Below, one piece after another: positions 1-10,475 of a DNA stretch of 64,000 nucleotides. How positions within the stretch are numbered: position 1 is the stretch's first letter; each line of letters opens with the position of its first letter. Source of the DNA: Calliphora vicina (Eukaryota > Arthropoda > Insecta > Diptera > Calliphoridae); contig NC_088780.1 of the NCBI RefSeq assembly GCF_958450345.1, positions 128,726,226 to 128,790,225 of the forward strand, read 5' to 3'. Under the pieces are notes generated by a model, which saw nothing but the letters and a program-made list of their open reading frames with translations, was not told where the DNA came from and did not search any database. A program made the position numbers and the translations under genes.

Positions 1-2376
1 TCAAGGAAGGTTCACAAAAATGGTGCCCAACAGTGTGATAGATTTTAATCGGAGATGGACAACCTGTTCGAACAAAGTGACAGAAGGCACTATAAAAACC
101 ATGATACAACAATATAAGGTATTATACAAATCTGGTAACGTCAAACAAAAGAAAATATGAAAAAATATGAAAAAAATCAAAATCAAAGTTTGACGTTATA
201 GAGGTAAATATTGAAAACTTTCCCTAGTGATTCTACCTTCTACAATTATTTTATCATTTATAAAAACCATAATGGAAGGGTTTTTTGAAAAATGTTAAAA
301 ATTATTCTATCTCAGTCCATACATACAAGTTGAGACTATTTCGATTTCATTTTTAGTGTACTACTTATTTGCAAACAAACACTAAATACTAAATATATAT
401 AAAATAATTAAATAACTAAACTTAATATGTCATTAATTAAAAATTTGATTATAAAAAATTCTATAAAATAAAACTTATGAAAATTTCAATAACACTGTCC
501 AACTGCATTTTTGAAACCGAATAGCGACCCTATAATTCTGAAAGGGCATATTGAGTATATAATTTTTGTACAATAAACTATAGTCCAGCTAGTTTGAATT
601 TTTTTACAGTGTTTCAAAGTTTTAATTTTTGATCGCTGATAGCTGTATACTAAATGAAAAAAGTGTTGTAAGTTAATATGTGACAGAATTCGTATTTTCA
701 GAGTTATATTGCGAAATTTTATGGAGATCATTTTTGTGGAAGATCTTAACACTCTATCTCCTCTCTTTAGGGGTCAATTTGACACTTTTTTCGAGAAAAT
801 AAAAAAAGTCCATTCAAAAAGAACATTTAAGGACTAAAATGTTTGCCAAAATTGTAAATAAAGCTCTATATGCTTAATTAGCTAATTTAGCTAATCTACT
901 CAAATAAAAAAGTCTTGATTTGTTGGATAGTGCAGAAATTCTATAGTTTTGTATAAAAATAAACTTTATTTTCAGGCACACTATTACAAAACATTTCAAT
1001 TATAAACTTTATAAATTATGTTTGGTTCAACAAACACATTTTATATGTAAGACAACTGATGACTTTAAAATTCATGAATTTACTGAGTATTGTCGTGTAA
1101 ATTTATGAATAGCATTTTTGCAACATGAAGTAGACACATTTGAGCTTAGATATCGAAAATATAACTTCCAATTGCTGGCAGTGTACTTTTTCTTGATGTA
1201 GTAGTTGTGTACAACATTAATGTTTGTAATGTTAATATTTTATTTCCTGTTACTGCTGTAGATTGTTTTGTTGTGTTTTATTTATTTTTTTATTTGCAAG
1301 AATAGTATCCGAAAGTATGTTTTTGTATACGCTGGAGATTTCAAACGGAATTTACAAGAAATTGATTATGTTTTGTCTATTTGTTGTGGGTTATTTTTTA
1401 TTGCTTGGGTGGTTATAATGGTGGTCATTATCGACAAGGCATCGGAACTTAACCATTACAATTTATGTTGCTCAAACTTTTTAAATTCGCTTTGGTTTAC
1501 CAAAATCCAAGGTTCAAACTATATATAAGAAAGTTATAAAATCTCTCAAATTAAATTTTATATAACAATTTAACCTCTTATCCTATTTTTATAATATTGA
1601 TCTTATAGTAATGCTTATGTATAAAAGTGTTAATATATTTTCTCCCCGCCATGGTGGCGTAGGGTATAAAAACAAATCATATAACTTTTTCTGGCATTAC
1701 AATTTTTTAAAAACTAATTCATTGCAAAAAATTATATAAATTTGATTACGTATTATTTGGTGTTGATTCCAACCCCAACTTCAAAATCTGCATTTATCTT
1801 ATTATACACAGCCAATTAAAACTACAGACAGAAACATAAAAAAGTACTTGTCTTAAACATGCTTATCTCTGTTAAATACATATAATTTCTTTCCCACCCA
1901 CTTTCTCTCACTCTCTTTTGTCAAACAAATAATGAAAACAACTAAAACACATTATTGTAATTGTTAATGGATTTGACAGCTGGACAAATTGTTCGACTGA
2001 CTGCATTTTAAATGCTTTTGTTTTGTAACTATCCAGCGGTACCATTACCTAAATACTCGTAACAATCTTTAACGTCAGGATAACATTCTAAGTGAGCAAT
2101 CTAAGTACTTAGAGTGTAATCTATGCGTATTACAAAACATAATGCACTAATTGTAAGTTCGTTTACGATACACCAAAAATAAATAAAGTACCGTTTCCTA
2201 CTTGTATATATAAGAAAGGTATGAAAAAGAGTTAATATTTATTTATAAGACCTAAAAATTCGGGGTTTTATAAAATTTTTAGCTTTTATTTTGAAACATT
2301 TAAAATATAAATTCATTCACAGTATTGGCCATTGTAAGCTATAACCTCTTCCCATCAGCTTAACCCTGCTGTTAGG
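1..2376. other. AT-rich non-coding DNA
   Basis: No gene is recognisable. Reading frames are short (under 90 codons) and of low complexity. Near 1641-1672 there is a short piece ending GTAGGGTATAAAA. It has the same layout as the 3' end of the dispersed repeat at 52063-52781 and is probably a truncated tail of that family. The rest holds nothing I can name. Confidence 0.6.
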
Positions 2377-2380
2377 TTAA

Positions 2381-3782
2381 AAAAACTTACTAATCATAGG
2401 TAAGGGACCATTTTGGTCCACTTTGTATTTTTCATAAGAAATTTTACATAAAACTCTCTGACCAGACATTTTAAATATTTAGAAACGTAAATATATAAAT
2501 GTGGATAACAAAAAATTTAAAACCGACGAAGTATTATCAGTTCTATTGCTGAAATTCTAAATGAAAGTGACTCAGATATTTCAATTTCGTCCATATTAGA
2601 TGAAAATGGCAGATTATGGTGTAGATTCATTATACATTTCGAAAAACTAAATGCAATAGATTGCAATTCCTTTACTACATCACATTGGAGCTTCAGCAGA
2701 GAATATTACATCATTACCACCAGGTCCAAAACGCTTTGCTGTGTGAAAATAATCATTAAAAATACGAATAAATATGGTTGACTTAAATTTGAAAGCAAAT
2801 GGAAAGATTTAGAAAATTCCACTTGCAGTGGCAAATACTAAAATTTGCATGGTTTGACTGATGCAAGTTTTGGCCATTTTTCGGTGTAGTAATAGCTAGG
2901 ATAATTTTCAAATGATAACAAGAGCTCTCCGTTTGGATGATGCTGTCAACAGAAGACAACAAAAAAGTAGTGACAAGTTTGAGTTTTGGGACAATTGAGA
3001 AACTCTTGTTTCAATGTTTTTTAACTTTATTTCTTTTGAGTTAGGGAAACAAATATTACAAAGGAAACGGACATATATGGAAACAATTCGGGAAAACAAA
3101 ACTTACACCGAAATTGCTTATGTCCATACAAGTTCCTTTATATACATCCGCATTTGCTTTCAGTGAAATCGCAACACATGTTTCGTATATCGACCATAAA
3201 AATAGAGGTACTATATTGATCGACTGCAATAATTATAAGAAGATACCTGCAATCGTTTCTTATTATAACTCTACTAAGGGCTTGTCATTTTTTGTCAATA
3301 TTTATCGTTTCTGTAAAAATAATTTCCTTTTCTATCTTACTACAGCACTAGATGAAAATCAAATAGTTGGTAAAATTTTGTCTTTTCAAATATAGAGATA
3401 CATCCGAGTTTTTACGTCAGTTAGCTATGTGCCTACGAGAAGAATACGTGTTGAAATGGAAAGTCAAACCTAAAAATCCATTTGCAGCAGAGCTATTGAC
3501 TCAACAACTAGCTTTGTAATCAAATAGTGTACCATCTACAAGAGGTGATATACAAATTTCAGCTACTAGAAAAAGGGGAATTTGCAATTGATTTAAGTCC
3601 AAACATGATACCAAATGCATTATGTGCAATAGATTTGAATGCAAATCGAATCGAAAAACAATTTGTTCATCTTGCTGCGAAAATAACAATAAGCCATAAT
3701 TATTTTTTCTCACTTTTACTCATATAAAGAATAAAATATATTGCAAGGACCAAAATGGTCCATAACCTAAGATTTGTAACTT
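2381..3782 (+). mobile_element. piggyBac-like transposon relic, TTAA-flanked
   Basis: TTAA stands immediately outside both ends (2377-2380 and 3783-3786), the target duplication typical of piggyBac. The ends are diverged inverted repeats: the left reads AAAAACTTACTAATCATAGG, and the reverse complement of the right reads AAGTTACAAATCTTAGG. Just inside each end lies the same palindromic GGACCATTTTGGTCC (2407-2421 and its mirror near 3748-3762). Subterminal repeats of this kind are known in piggyBac elements. The interior carries a broken piggyBac transposase on the plus strand. Exact outer bases are slightly uncertain because the left end has extra A's after TTAA. Confidence 0.85.
2530..3722 (+). 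pseudogene. piggyBac-like transposase pseudogene
   Basis: A relic of the DDE transposase that cuts and pastes piggyBac elements at TTAA. Recognisable blocks follow the family order. There is an acidic N-terminus near 2555-2610 (NESDSDISISSILDE). A segment at 2922-2996 reads LRLDDAVNRRQQKSSDKFEF, like the family's 'RFDD...R...DK' region. The block from about 3170 includes THVSYIDHKNRGTIL and YYNSTKG, matching the family's 'VSY...' and 'YN.TKGGVD' blocks. A cysteine-rich end at 3616-3679 has spacing C-x2-C-x4-C-x7-C-x2-CC, as in the piggyBac C-terminal zinc-binding domain. Stops and frameshifts separate the blocks, and the canonical catalytic stretch is not intact. It is clearly dead. Confidence 0.8.
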
Positions 3783-4782
3783 TTAATTTGTTTCTATTCG
3801 ATTCTATCCTATATACCTAAAAACTAACTAAAAGCATTAAAATAGAAAAAAAAATACCTGCGCTGACGTTTTAAGTTGATACGATAAACCATTGCAAATT
3901 TAAATAAAAAATTTTATTTATTTAAAAATTTTCAGTAGAGGCAAAAAACTTATTTTTTTATACATTAAAATGAAAGTGTGCGAAAGGGTAGAGATAATTA
4001 TGTATGATTTTCACAATGGGTAGATATGACCACTGTACATCGATGTCTGGCAAAAATGAAAATTTTAAGTTGACTCTCTTTAGAGGAACCAGTGCGATGT
4101 GGCTTACGAGCCAAAACAACTGCTCCAAAGTGAAGCATATCGCAGAGAGAGCATTCTGCAGCGATCGAAACAAATGGTAGTCGGACGGGGTATGGCCTGG
4201 ACTATAAAACGGGCGAGGTAAACCTTCCCAACCACTCATTCTAAATACTTTCTAATAGGTATTGCAACATGTGGCCGAGCGTTTTCATGATGGAATATTA
4301 GGGTGTCATGCCTGGGCGCATATTCTGGGTGTTTTTCAAACGAATCAGTTGCGTTCGGTACAGGCTCCATTTGATGGTCTGGTCAGATTTCAGCAGCTCA
4401 GATAGGACTTCTTCGCTCCCACAAAATACAGAGAATTACCTTAGCGCCATGGCTATTTGGCTTTGGTAGATATTTGACTTCACATGAGGAGCCGCAGAAC
4501 AAAAGGTACTTTATCGCATTTTTTCAAAAATTGGTTTTTTGGTATTTTTATAATATTTGGGTAAAGTTAGCAAAATTTTTTTAATTTTTTTACTAAGTAA
4601 ATGGGTTCTAAAAAAATGTGTGCTTAACAAAACGTTCAATACTAGTATAAAACGAAAAAAAAAATTATTTAATTTCAAAATGTAATGTGTTAGATCAGGA
4701 TTAAAAACATTAATTTAAAATTCTTTTTAAATATCATTAAAAAAAACGCATAAAAAACATGTTTTTTAATTTTGTTTTTAAC

Positions 4783-5789
4783 CAGAGACCAAAAATAACT
4801 GTTATTAAATTTTTTGAGACTGAAAAAGTTAGGCATAAATCAATGAATATTGAATATTTATTATGAGTTATTCATAATAAATATTTTTTTTCGTTGCTCA
4901 TAACTTTTATTTTCGATTTATATTTTTTTACTTTGCCTAATAAGTGTTATTCATAATATATATTTTTTTACGTTGCTCTTAACTTTTATTTTCGATTTGT
5001 ATGTTTTTAAGTTATTCTAAAGAATATATTTTTTTCGTTGCTCATAACTCAAAAGAAGTTTCTTTCGTCACCTTGATTGCATTTTATTAGTACATACATT
5101 GTATTTAACCTTTAAAGTCGCAAAAAATAAGCTTGTTTTTTAATTATGAAGAATTTTTTTTCACAATCAATGTTTTAGCAAACGCATTCTCCGCTAAATT
5201 GCACCTTTTCTCAGTCAACAAAATACGCAAAGCAGAAAATGCTCTTTCAACAGAAAGCCGTTTAGCCGGCAGTGCATAGACAATATGAACCAATTTATTT
5301 AAAAATTGCAAAAGTATCCTTTTTCTCTTCCTAATATTGCAACAAATCGGCTTCTACGTCCATCTCATAGGTTTAAAGCTCTCTATTTCAGCTATAGCTG
5401 CTAATAACTCTCGCGATGTATTGCCTTTGTTATCTTCTGAAGATAAATCCACTTCAAGTTCTCTAATTGATGTTCCGAACAACGATGACGTCGATTCGTC
5501 AATCAGAAAAGCGGATATTGGTTGAAGTGGAGATACTTCAGGTGAAGTTAAATCGAAAATAAATGTTATGAGTAACGTAAAAAAATATTAATTATGAATA
5601 ACTTTTATAAGGCAACGTAAAAACATAAAAATCAAAAATAAAAGTTATGAGCAACAAAAAAAAATATTTATTATGAATAACACTTATTGAAAAGCAAAAC
5701 TTATTTTCATTGAGAATAACTATTATTTAAAGAAACAAAAATTTATTTCTACAATATAACAGTTATGGCTAAATTTTTTTATGTCTCTG
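4783..5789 (-). mobile_element. hAT transposon with perfect 8-bp duplication
   Basis: The element runs from CAGAGACC at 4783 to the complementary GTCTCTG ending at 5789. Identical 8-bp flanks TTTTTAAC (4775-4782 and 5790-5797) are the hAT signature. Long terminal regions hold tandem copies of a roughly 60-bp unit around 'GTTATTCATAATAAATATTTTTT', inverted between the two ends. The middle encodes only the C-terminal part of a hAT transposase on the minus strand, so this is an internally deleted copy. An uninterrupted version of the target, GTTTTTAACAGAACATA, is present in the related copy at about 40370-40386. Confidence 0.92.
5144..5553 (-). pseudogene. hAT transposase C-terminal fragment
   Basis: On the minus strand, a frame from about 5553 gives an acidic linker (SPLQPISAFLIDESTSSLFG, then SIRELEVDLSSEDNKG) and breaks at a stop near 5345. 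After a frameshift it resumes as LNKLVHIVYALPAKRLSVER, then AFSALRILLTEKRCNLAENA and a lysine-rich tail to a TAA at 5144-5146. 'LP....SVERAFSALRI....R..L' is the hallmark hAT C-terminal dimerisation domain, which holds the subunits of the transposase together. The N-terminal BED finger and most of the catalytic core are absent. Not functional. Confidence 0.88.
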
Positions 5790-6215
5790 TTTTTAACAGA
5801 ACATATTTTTTTTCTTTATTTTTTAACAAAAGGTTCTTTTTCCGATATTAAAATGGTTTTATATCAAACATCCTTAACATTTAATGTGGTGGCTTATGGC
5901 AGTTAGATGTATCTATTGACAAGTAAGAAATCTGTTACCATTTCCAGGTTACGCTGTTTTTTAAGGGGTCGAAATAAATAAAACTCAATTTCCCAAAAAT
6001 TTGAAATGTACAAAAAAGTACCTTTTGTTCTGCGGCTCCTCACATACGATTTCTTAGGCTTCGGTTTATCGTAATGAATCCATTTTTAATCTTAAGTAAT
6101 GCTGCGGTGGAAAAATTATTTTCTTTTATAACATTCAAACTCGTCTTTCAGGGTCTCTTAGCTTCAATTCGTATAGTAGCCAAGTTTATCTTTTGGAGTT
6201 GTTAGTGAAGTTTGG

Positions 6216-7052
6216 TTTTTTAAAAAGGTGATTTTGCCATAAAATTATAAATTAATTAAATGAAAATGGAAAAAATTTATTTATATATGAAAATAAATAA
6301 AATTATTATTCAGTATGCATGGTACTGTTTTTTATGAAAATTATATATTATTGGCACCTACTAATATTGTGGCTTACATTCTAAGCGAGTGCACATCGAT
6401 TAGGCAGCCTATGTAAGTTTTATATTAAATCAAATTAGGGAAAATAAATAATAGAATCAAAAATTACTGCTACGAAATACTGCTTAGATAAGCAGTTACG
6501 TAATGTGCAATTTTACCGCTGGATAATTCAAATATTTAGTTGTTTTTGTATGTAATTCATTTACAAAGAATTAGACTATTGTTTTTTCCAATTAATAAAT
6601 TTGCATAATCGCATTACAATGAATGTAAAATTAATAATTACTAACCACAATAATGTTAAAATTACTCTAGTTCGATTTATGTATAAAATGTAAACATTTT
6701 AATCGATTTCAAGTAAAAAGCTATATTATATGAATATAAATATTATTATATTTATATTCATAAATATAAAGATAATATTATTATTATTTATTTTTATTTT
6801 ATTTATTCATTCCTGTAATATACAATACAATAATTTATATTCCTAGAAAATAAATTGTTTTAAAACCACTTAGCATGTGCCATAAACTGATATGTATTCT
6901 GTAAAAGTAATTTAATTATTTATAAATAAATAATTATCTAATTATTAAATTAACAAAGGAAACAAATCCACCAGCTAAAAATTTAGTGGCTTGACGAAAA
7001 AAGAATAACCACTAGAAAATCTATATTTATCTTTACTTTGAACCCATTAACA
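6216..7052. other. AT-rich non-coding DNA
   Basis: Extremely AT-rich sequence with short palindromic AT runs, for example around 6711-6790 and 6915-6950. No coding, RNA or transposon signal was recognised. Confidence 0.6.
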
Positions 7053-7094
7053 AATTAGTATCTCAGTCTAATGAAATTGACTGAGATACTAATT
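7053..7094. repeat. perfect 16-bp stem hairpin
   Basis: AATTAGTATCTCAGTC (7053-7068) and its exact reverse complement (7079-7094) are separated by 10 bases. It stands alone without obvious element borders. As RNA it would be a short stable hairpin; the stem is shorter than an animal miRNA precursor. Confidence 0.9.
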
Positions 7095-7273
7095 GATGAA
7101 ACTTGTTTAGAAATAAATATGTAGAAAATTAATTTAAATTGTTTCTTTTATAAAAATTAGCTTGGAAATACACTTTACTGCCTCCCAATTAACTTAACTT
7201 TGTAACTTAACCCTAAAGTATGTGTCACAAAAAAAAAGAACACTTTTAACATGGTGATAGGGTAGCCGGGTAC

Positions 7274-7507
7274 CATATGGGCAATTCCACGAGAATAACT
7301 ACCACGACTGAAAACACAAAAACCCTTGAAACTTTTTTTCAAGATGATTTGGGTAGGAGAAAACACTAAAATATTACTATGTGTAAGTATTTAGAACTTA
7401 TTACAACATTTTATTGGCAGACATAATAATTTAAACTACTATATTTAATTTTTTAATTTAATTGGCATGTTTTAGGTTAAAACTAAGCTCCCAATTTCTA
7501 ATTGGGA
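7274..7507 (-). mobile_element. fragment of the 'TGGGCAATTCCA' element
   Basis: It begins ATATGGGCAATTCCACGAG and continues through ACACAAAAACCCTTGAAAC and CAAGATGATTTG to a block containing AAGCTCCCAAT. It matches the start of the copy at 44521-45258 closely in order and spacing, and the right part of the copies at 21979-23057 and 41955-43295 in reverse. Only one end is present. It stops abruptly where the Tc1 relic begins at about 7509. Confidence 0.8.
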
Positions 7508-7508
7508 G

Positions 7509-7920
7509 CGGGGATGTATGACATCCAATGGTGTAGGTAATTTGGTTTTTATAGAAAACACTATCAATACAACAGTTTACCTCAACATTTTAAATGATAA
7601 ATTGGCACAGAGAGTCGAAAATTTGGACTTGGATCGAACTCGGGTCTGTCAGCACGACAACGATCCCAAGCATACTGCCAAAATAAGAAAGGAATGACTG
7701 CTTTACCATACTCTAAAACAGTTGGAACATCCTCTGCAGTATCCCCATCGAGCATTTTTGGGAGCATCTGGACTGTAAAATAAGAAAAAGGGAAATTACC
7801 AGCAAGGATTCTTTCAAATCGGTAATAATGGAGGAATGTCAAAAAATTTAACTAAAAATCTGGTGGCCTCGAAGACTGCAAACTGTAATAAAATCAAATG
7901 GCAATCAAACTAAATCCTAA
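7509..7920 (+). pseudogene. Tc1-type transposase relic (3' part)
   Basis: The plus-strand frame from 7512 reads GCMTSNGVGNLVFI, then VYLNILNDKLAQRVENL, then QHDNDPKHTAKI. This is the Tc1 catalytic block around the second aspartate, which is retained. An in-frame stop replaces the W of 'KEWL'. A frameshift follows, and PIEHFWEHLD (near 7745-7775) marks the third catalytic acid region. Family-like C-terminal text (ITSKDSFKSVIMEECQKI, then PRRLQTVIKSNG) runs to about 7900. The 5' half, including the DNA-binding domain, is missing. The element is dead and 5'-truncated at its junction with the neighbouring fragment. Confidence 0.9.
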
Positions 7921-8281
7921 TTTTTATTAAAATAACATTATTATTTTAAAACAGATTACAGAAACAGTACAATTAATTTTGACGCTAGAAATATGAAGAT
8001 TTTTTTGTTTTTGTTGTATATTTTTTGTTGTTGTTAGAATTTTGTTATTCTTTTATAGTAAGATGAGAAAGAAATAAATGTATTAAATAAAAAATATAAA
8101 ATGTTTAATAAAATTATGAAATATATTAGGAAAATAAAGATGTAAATATAATAGTTTAAGGTGTACAGTTTCTTTTGACGTTCACAGTATGTGGGTTCTA
8201 AAACATATGAAATATGAATTTAATTTTTCAAGTAAAAATTTAGTTTTTTTTAGAAAATCTTAATAAAAAACAATTAAGGGT
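7921..8281. other. AT-rich non-coding DNA
   Basis: AT-rich spacer after the Tc1 relic; nothing recognised. Confidence 0.6.
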
Positions 8282-8563
8282 ATGAGAATACATGACTATG
8301 TAAATTACTTAGATGGTGAAAGTTTGACACAACTTTACTCAAATTTTTTCGATCATGAAATAATGATGCCAAACCTGCTCTTTTATACTGATGATGATTA
8401 CCACCAGTGTTGCCAGGAGCTGGCGAAAAAAGAAGCTATATTGGCTTCAAAAAAAGGCCAGAAAAAGCTAAATCGCTTTAGAAAAAAAGCCAAAAAAAAG
8501 CTAAAATATTATAAACTAGCTGACCCGGTGCGCTTCGCCACCCCAATTAGAAGAAAGAAATAG
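8282..8563 (+). CDS. unrecognised short frame, probably chimeric with repeat
   Basis: A 93-codon frame beginning MRIHDYVNYLDGESLTQLYS. The first 42 codons have balanced, protein-like composition and I do not recognise them. From 8405 the DNA becomes CAGTGTTGCCAGGAGCTGGC, which looks like a hAT-type terminal repeat (compare the end of the hairpin at 15517-15698). The peptide there turns into a lysine-rich repeat translation. The last codons cover the start of the ACCCGG repeat. If anything here is real coding it is only about 8282-8405. It may equally be chance. Confidence 0.2.
   Translation: MRIHDYVNYLDGESLTQLYSNFFDHEIMMPNLLFYTDDDYHQCCQELAKKEAILASKKGQKKLNRFRKKAKKKLKYYKLADPVRFATPIRRKK
8511..8560 (+). 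repeat. conserved 'GACCCGGTGCGCTTCGCCACCCC' block
   Basis: A GC-rich block in AT-rich surroundings, reading CTAGCTGACCCGGTGCGC then TTCGCCACCCCAATTAGAAG. From memory it resembles the opening of a repeat class seen in many insect genomes. The matching closing part would be the CAGTCAGTCAGT tail at 11930-12050, so 8511-12050 may be one large element with the minisatellite inside it. The class name was not verified. Confidence 0.5.
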
Positions 8564-8589
8564 TACTATCAAGTCCCACGTTGTGAATC

Positions 8590-10475
8590 TAATTGTAAAT
8601 GTCTAATTTCATATTTCTGGGTCCATTATTATAGAAAATGCAAAATGTGTTCCTAATTTTAAATTTTTAAGTTTATTATTATAAACTATTCAAAAAGTAC
8701 CATTGCAATAAGGAAATAGTACCATTGATTATCACTTTTAAATTCGCATTCACTAAACCATAACCCGTCAAGTTTGAAATTTAGATTTGTATATCATTTC
8801 ATATATTATCAACTAATTTTGTTTCTATAATACTTAAGATTTAATAAATTATCACAAAACCGAAACCGATCGGTTTTTAATTTTTTAAAACCGAAACCGC
8901 GGTTTTGAAATTCTTCGATTTTTTGGAAACTCTAGGTCCATTATTATAGGAAATTCAAAAAAGTACCATTAGAATATATAAAAAGTACCAAAAATCCCCC
9001 ACTTGTGGTTTCCTACTCAGTCGGGTCCATATAAGCTTAATTTCATGGCTTTAGGTTCATTGGTGAAGAAATTACAAAAAGTACCATTCGAATAAAGAAA
9101 AAGTACCAAAAAGTCTCCCCTAGAATTCTAACTCACTTAGGACCATGTATGCTTAATTTCATGTTTTTAAGTCCATTGCTATAGAAAATTAAAAAAAGTA
9201 TCATTAGAATAAACAAAAAGTACCATGAAGTATCCGCTTGAATTTTCAATCACTTAGGACCATATACGCTTAATTTCATATTTCTAGGTCCATTATGTTA
9301 TAGAAAATTCAAAAAGTACCATTAGAATATAGAAGAAGTACCAAAAAGCACCCACTTGTAGTTGACCACCCACTCGGGTCCGTATAACCTTTATTTAATG
9401 TTTATAGGTTCATTGGTGAAGAAATTACAAAAAGTACCATTTGAATAAAGAATAAGTACCAAAAAGTCTCCCCCTAGACTTCTCACTCACTTAGGACCAT
9501 ATATGTTTAATTTCGTGTTTCTAAGTCCATTGTTATAGAAAATTCAAAAAAGTACCATTATAATATAGAAAAAGTACTAAAAAGTATACACTTGTGGTTT
9601 TCCAGTCACTCGGGTTCATATAAGCTTTATTTCATGATTCTACGTTCATTGGTGAAGAAATTACAAAAAGTACCATTCGAATAAAGAAAAAGTACCAAAA
9701 AGTCACCCCTTAGAATTCTCACTCACTTAGGACCATATATGCTTAATTTCATGTTTTTAAGTCCATTGCTATAGAAAATTAAAAAAAGTATCATTAGAAT
9801 AAACAAAAAGTACCATGAAGTATCCGCTTGAATTTTCAATCACTTAGGACCATATACGCTTAATTTCATATTTCTAGGTCCATTATATTATAGAAAATTC
9901 AAAAAGTACCATTAGAATACAGAAAAAGTACCAAAAAGCACCCACTTGTAGTTTCCCACTCACTCGGTTCCATATAAGATTTATTTCATGTTTCTAGGTT
10001 CATTTGTGAAGAAATTACAAAAAGTACCAATCGAATAAAGAAAAAGTACCACAAAGTCTCCCCATAGAATTCTCACTTACTTAGGACCATATATGCTTAA
10101 TTTCATGTTTCTAAGTTCATTGTTATAGAAAATTCAAAAAAGTACTATTAGAATAAACAAAAAGTACCAAAAAGTCTCCCCCTAGAATTCTCACTCACTT
10201 ATGACTATATATGCTTAATTTCATGTTTCTAAGTCCATAGTTATAGAAAATTCAAAAAAGTACCATTAGAATATAGAAAAAGTACCAAAAAACCCACACT
10301 TGTGGTTTCCCACTCACTCGGTTTATATATAAGCTTTATTTCATGTTTCTAGGTTCATTGGTGAAGAAATTACAAAAAGTACCATTCCAATAAAGAAAAA
10401 GTACCAAAAAGTCTCCCCCTAGAATTCTCACTCACTTAGGACCATATATGTTTAATTTCATGTTTCTAAGTCAGT
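8590..10475. repeat. minisatellite, about 118-bp monomers in about 592-bp higher-order repeats
   Basis: Monomers share a core of 'TTAATTTCATGTTTCTAAG', 'TCCATTGTTATAGAAAATT' and 'AAAAAGTACCATTAGAATA'. Two main types alternate: one with 'CACTTAGGACCATATATGC', one with 'CACTCGGGTCCATATAAGC' plus 'TTCATTGGTGAAGAAATTAC'. Type landmarks fall at about 9018, 9140, 9250, 9375, 9490, 9610, 9730, 9847, 9964, 10081, 10190, 10317 and 10437. The order at 9018-9600 recurs at 9610-10190, giving a five-monomer higher-order unit. The first units (8590-8960) are more diverged. A stretch at about 8865-8938 is instead the end of an 'AACCGCGGTTT' hAT-like element. Confidence 0.85.
8865..8938 (-). mobile_element. 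end of an 'AACCGCGGTTT' hAT-like element
   Basis: ACCGAAACCGATCGGTTTTT, then AAAACCGAAACCGCGGTTTT, ending ATTTTTTGGAAACTC at about 8933. Its reverse complement matches the start of 28188-28260 (GAGTTTCCAAAAAACCG... AAAACCGCGGTTT). Only a terminal piece is present, embedded in the minisatellite. Confidence 0.6.

Larger units (their letters stand above)
4486..6041. mobile_element. 'GAGGAGCCGCAGAAC' element inserted in mariner
   Basis: The ends are a near-perfect inverted repeat: GAGGAGCCGCAGAACAAAAG at the left, and its complement ending CTGCGGCTCCTC at 6041. The element interrupts the mariner reading frame, so it is younger than that copy. A 4-bp ACAT flanks both sides (4482-4485, 6042-6045) and may be the target duplication. 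The related copy at 40153-40555 has AGAT/ACAT, so this is only suggestive. Without the nested hAT it would be about 540 bp and non-coding. A third copy (right part) lies at 59840-60135. Superfamily not determined. Confidence 0.8.
3958..6215 (-). pseudogene. mariner transposase relic, split by a nested insertion
   Basis: Reading the minus strand from about 6215 down, mariner blocks appear in order: ETLKDEFECYKRK, then KWIHYDKPKPKKSY near 6050-6105. The gene is then cut by the element at 4486-6041. It resumes near 4480 with PEYAPRHD, FHHENARPHVAIP and GWEGLPRPFYSPGHTPSDYH. The usual mariner motif is HDNARPH; here the aspartate, which is catalytic in the family, reads as glutamate. Frameshifts and stops are frequent. 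The 3' end past about 4060 no longer resembles mariner. It belongs to the same family as the relics at 17440-17730 and 19144-19865, judged by the shared HVAI-(P/S)-V/I-x-KYLE and GWEGLP segments. Confidence 0.85.

Noticed and set aside
5337..5525. 62-codon plus-strand frame
   Set aside because: It is the antisense shadow of the hAT transposase linker on the minus strand.
7582..7842. 86-codon minus-strand frame
   Set aside because: Antisense shadow of the Tc1 transposase relic on the plus strand, where the family motifs lie.
8590..10475. CRISPR-like array of repeats and spacers
   Set aside because: Whole monomers repeat without unique spacers, and all other evidence is eukaryotic.
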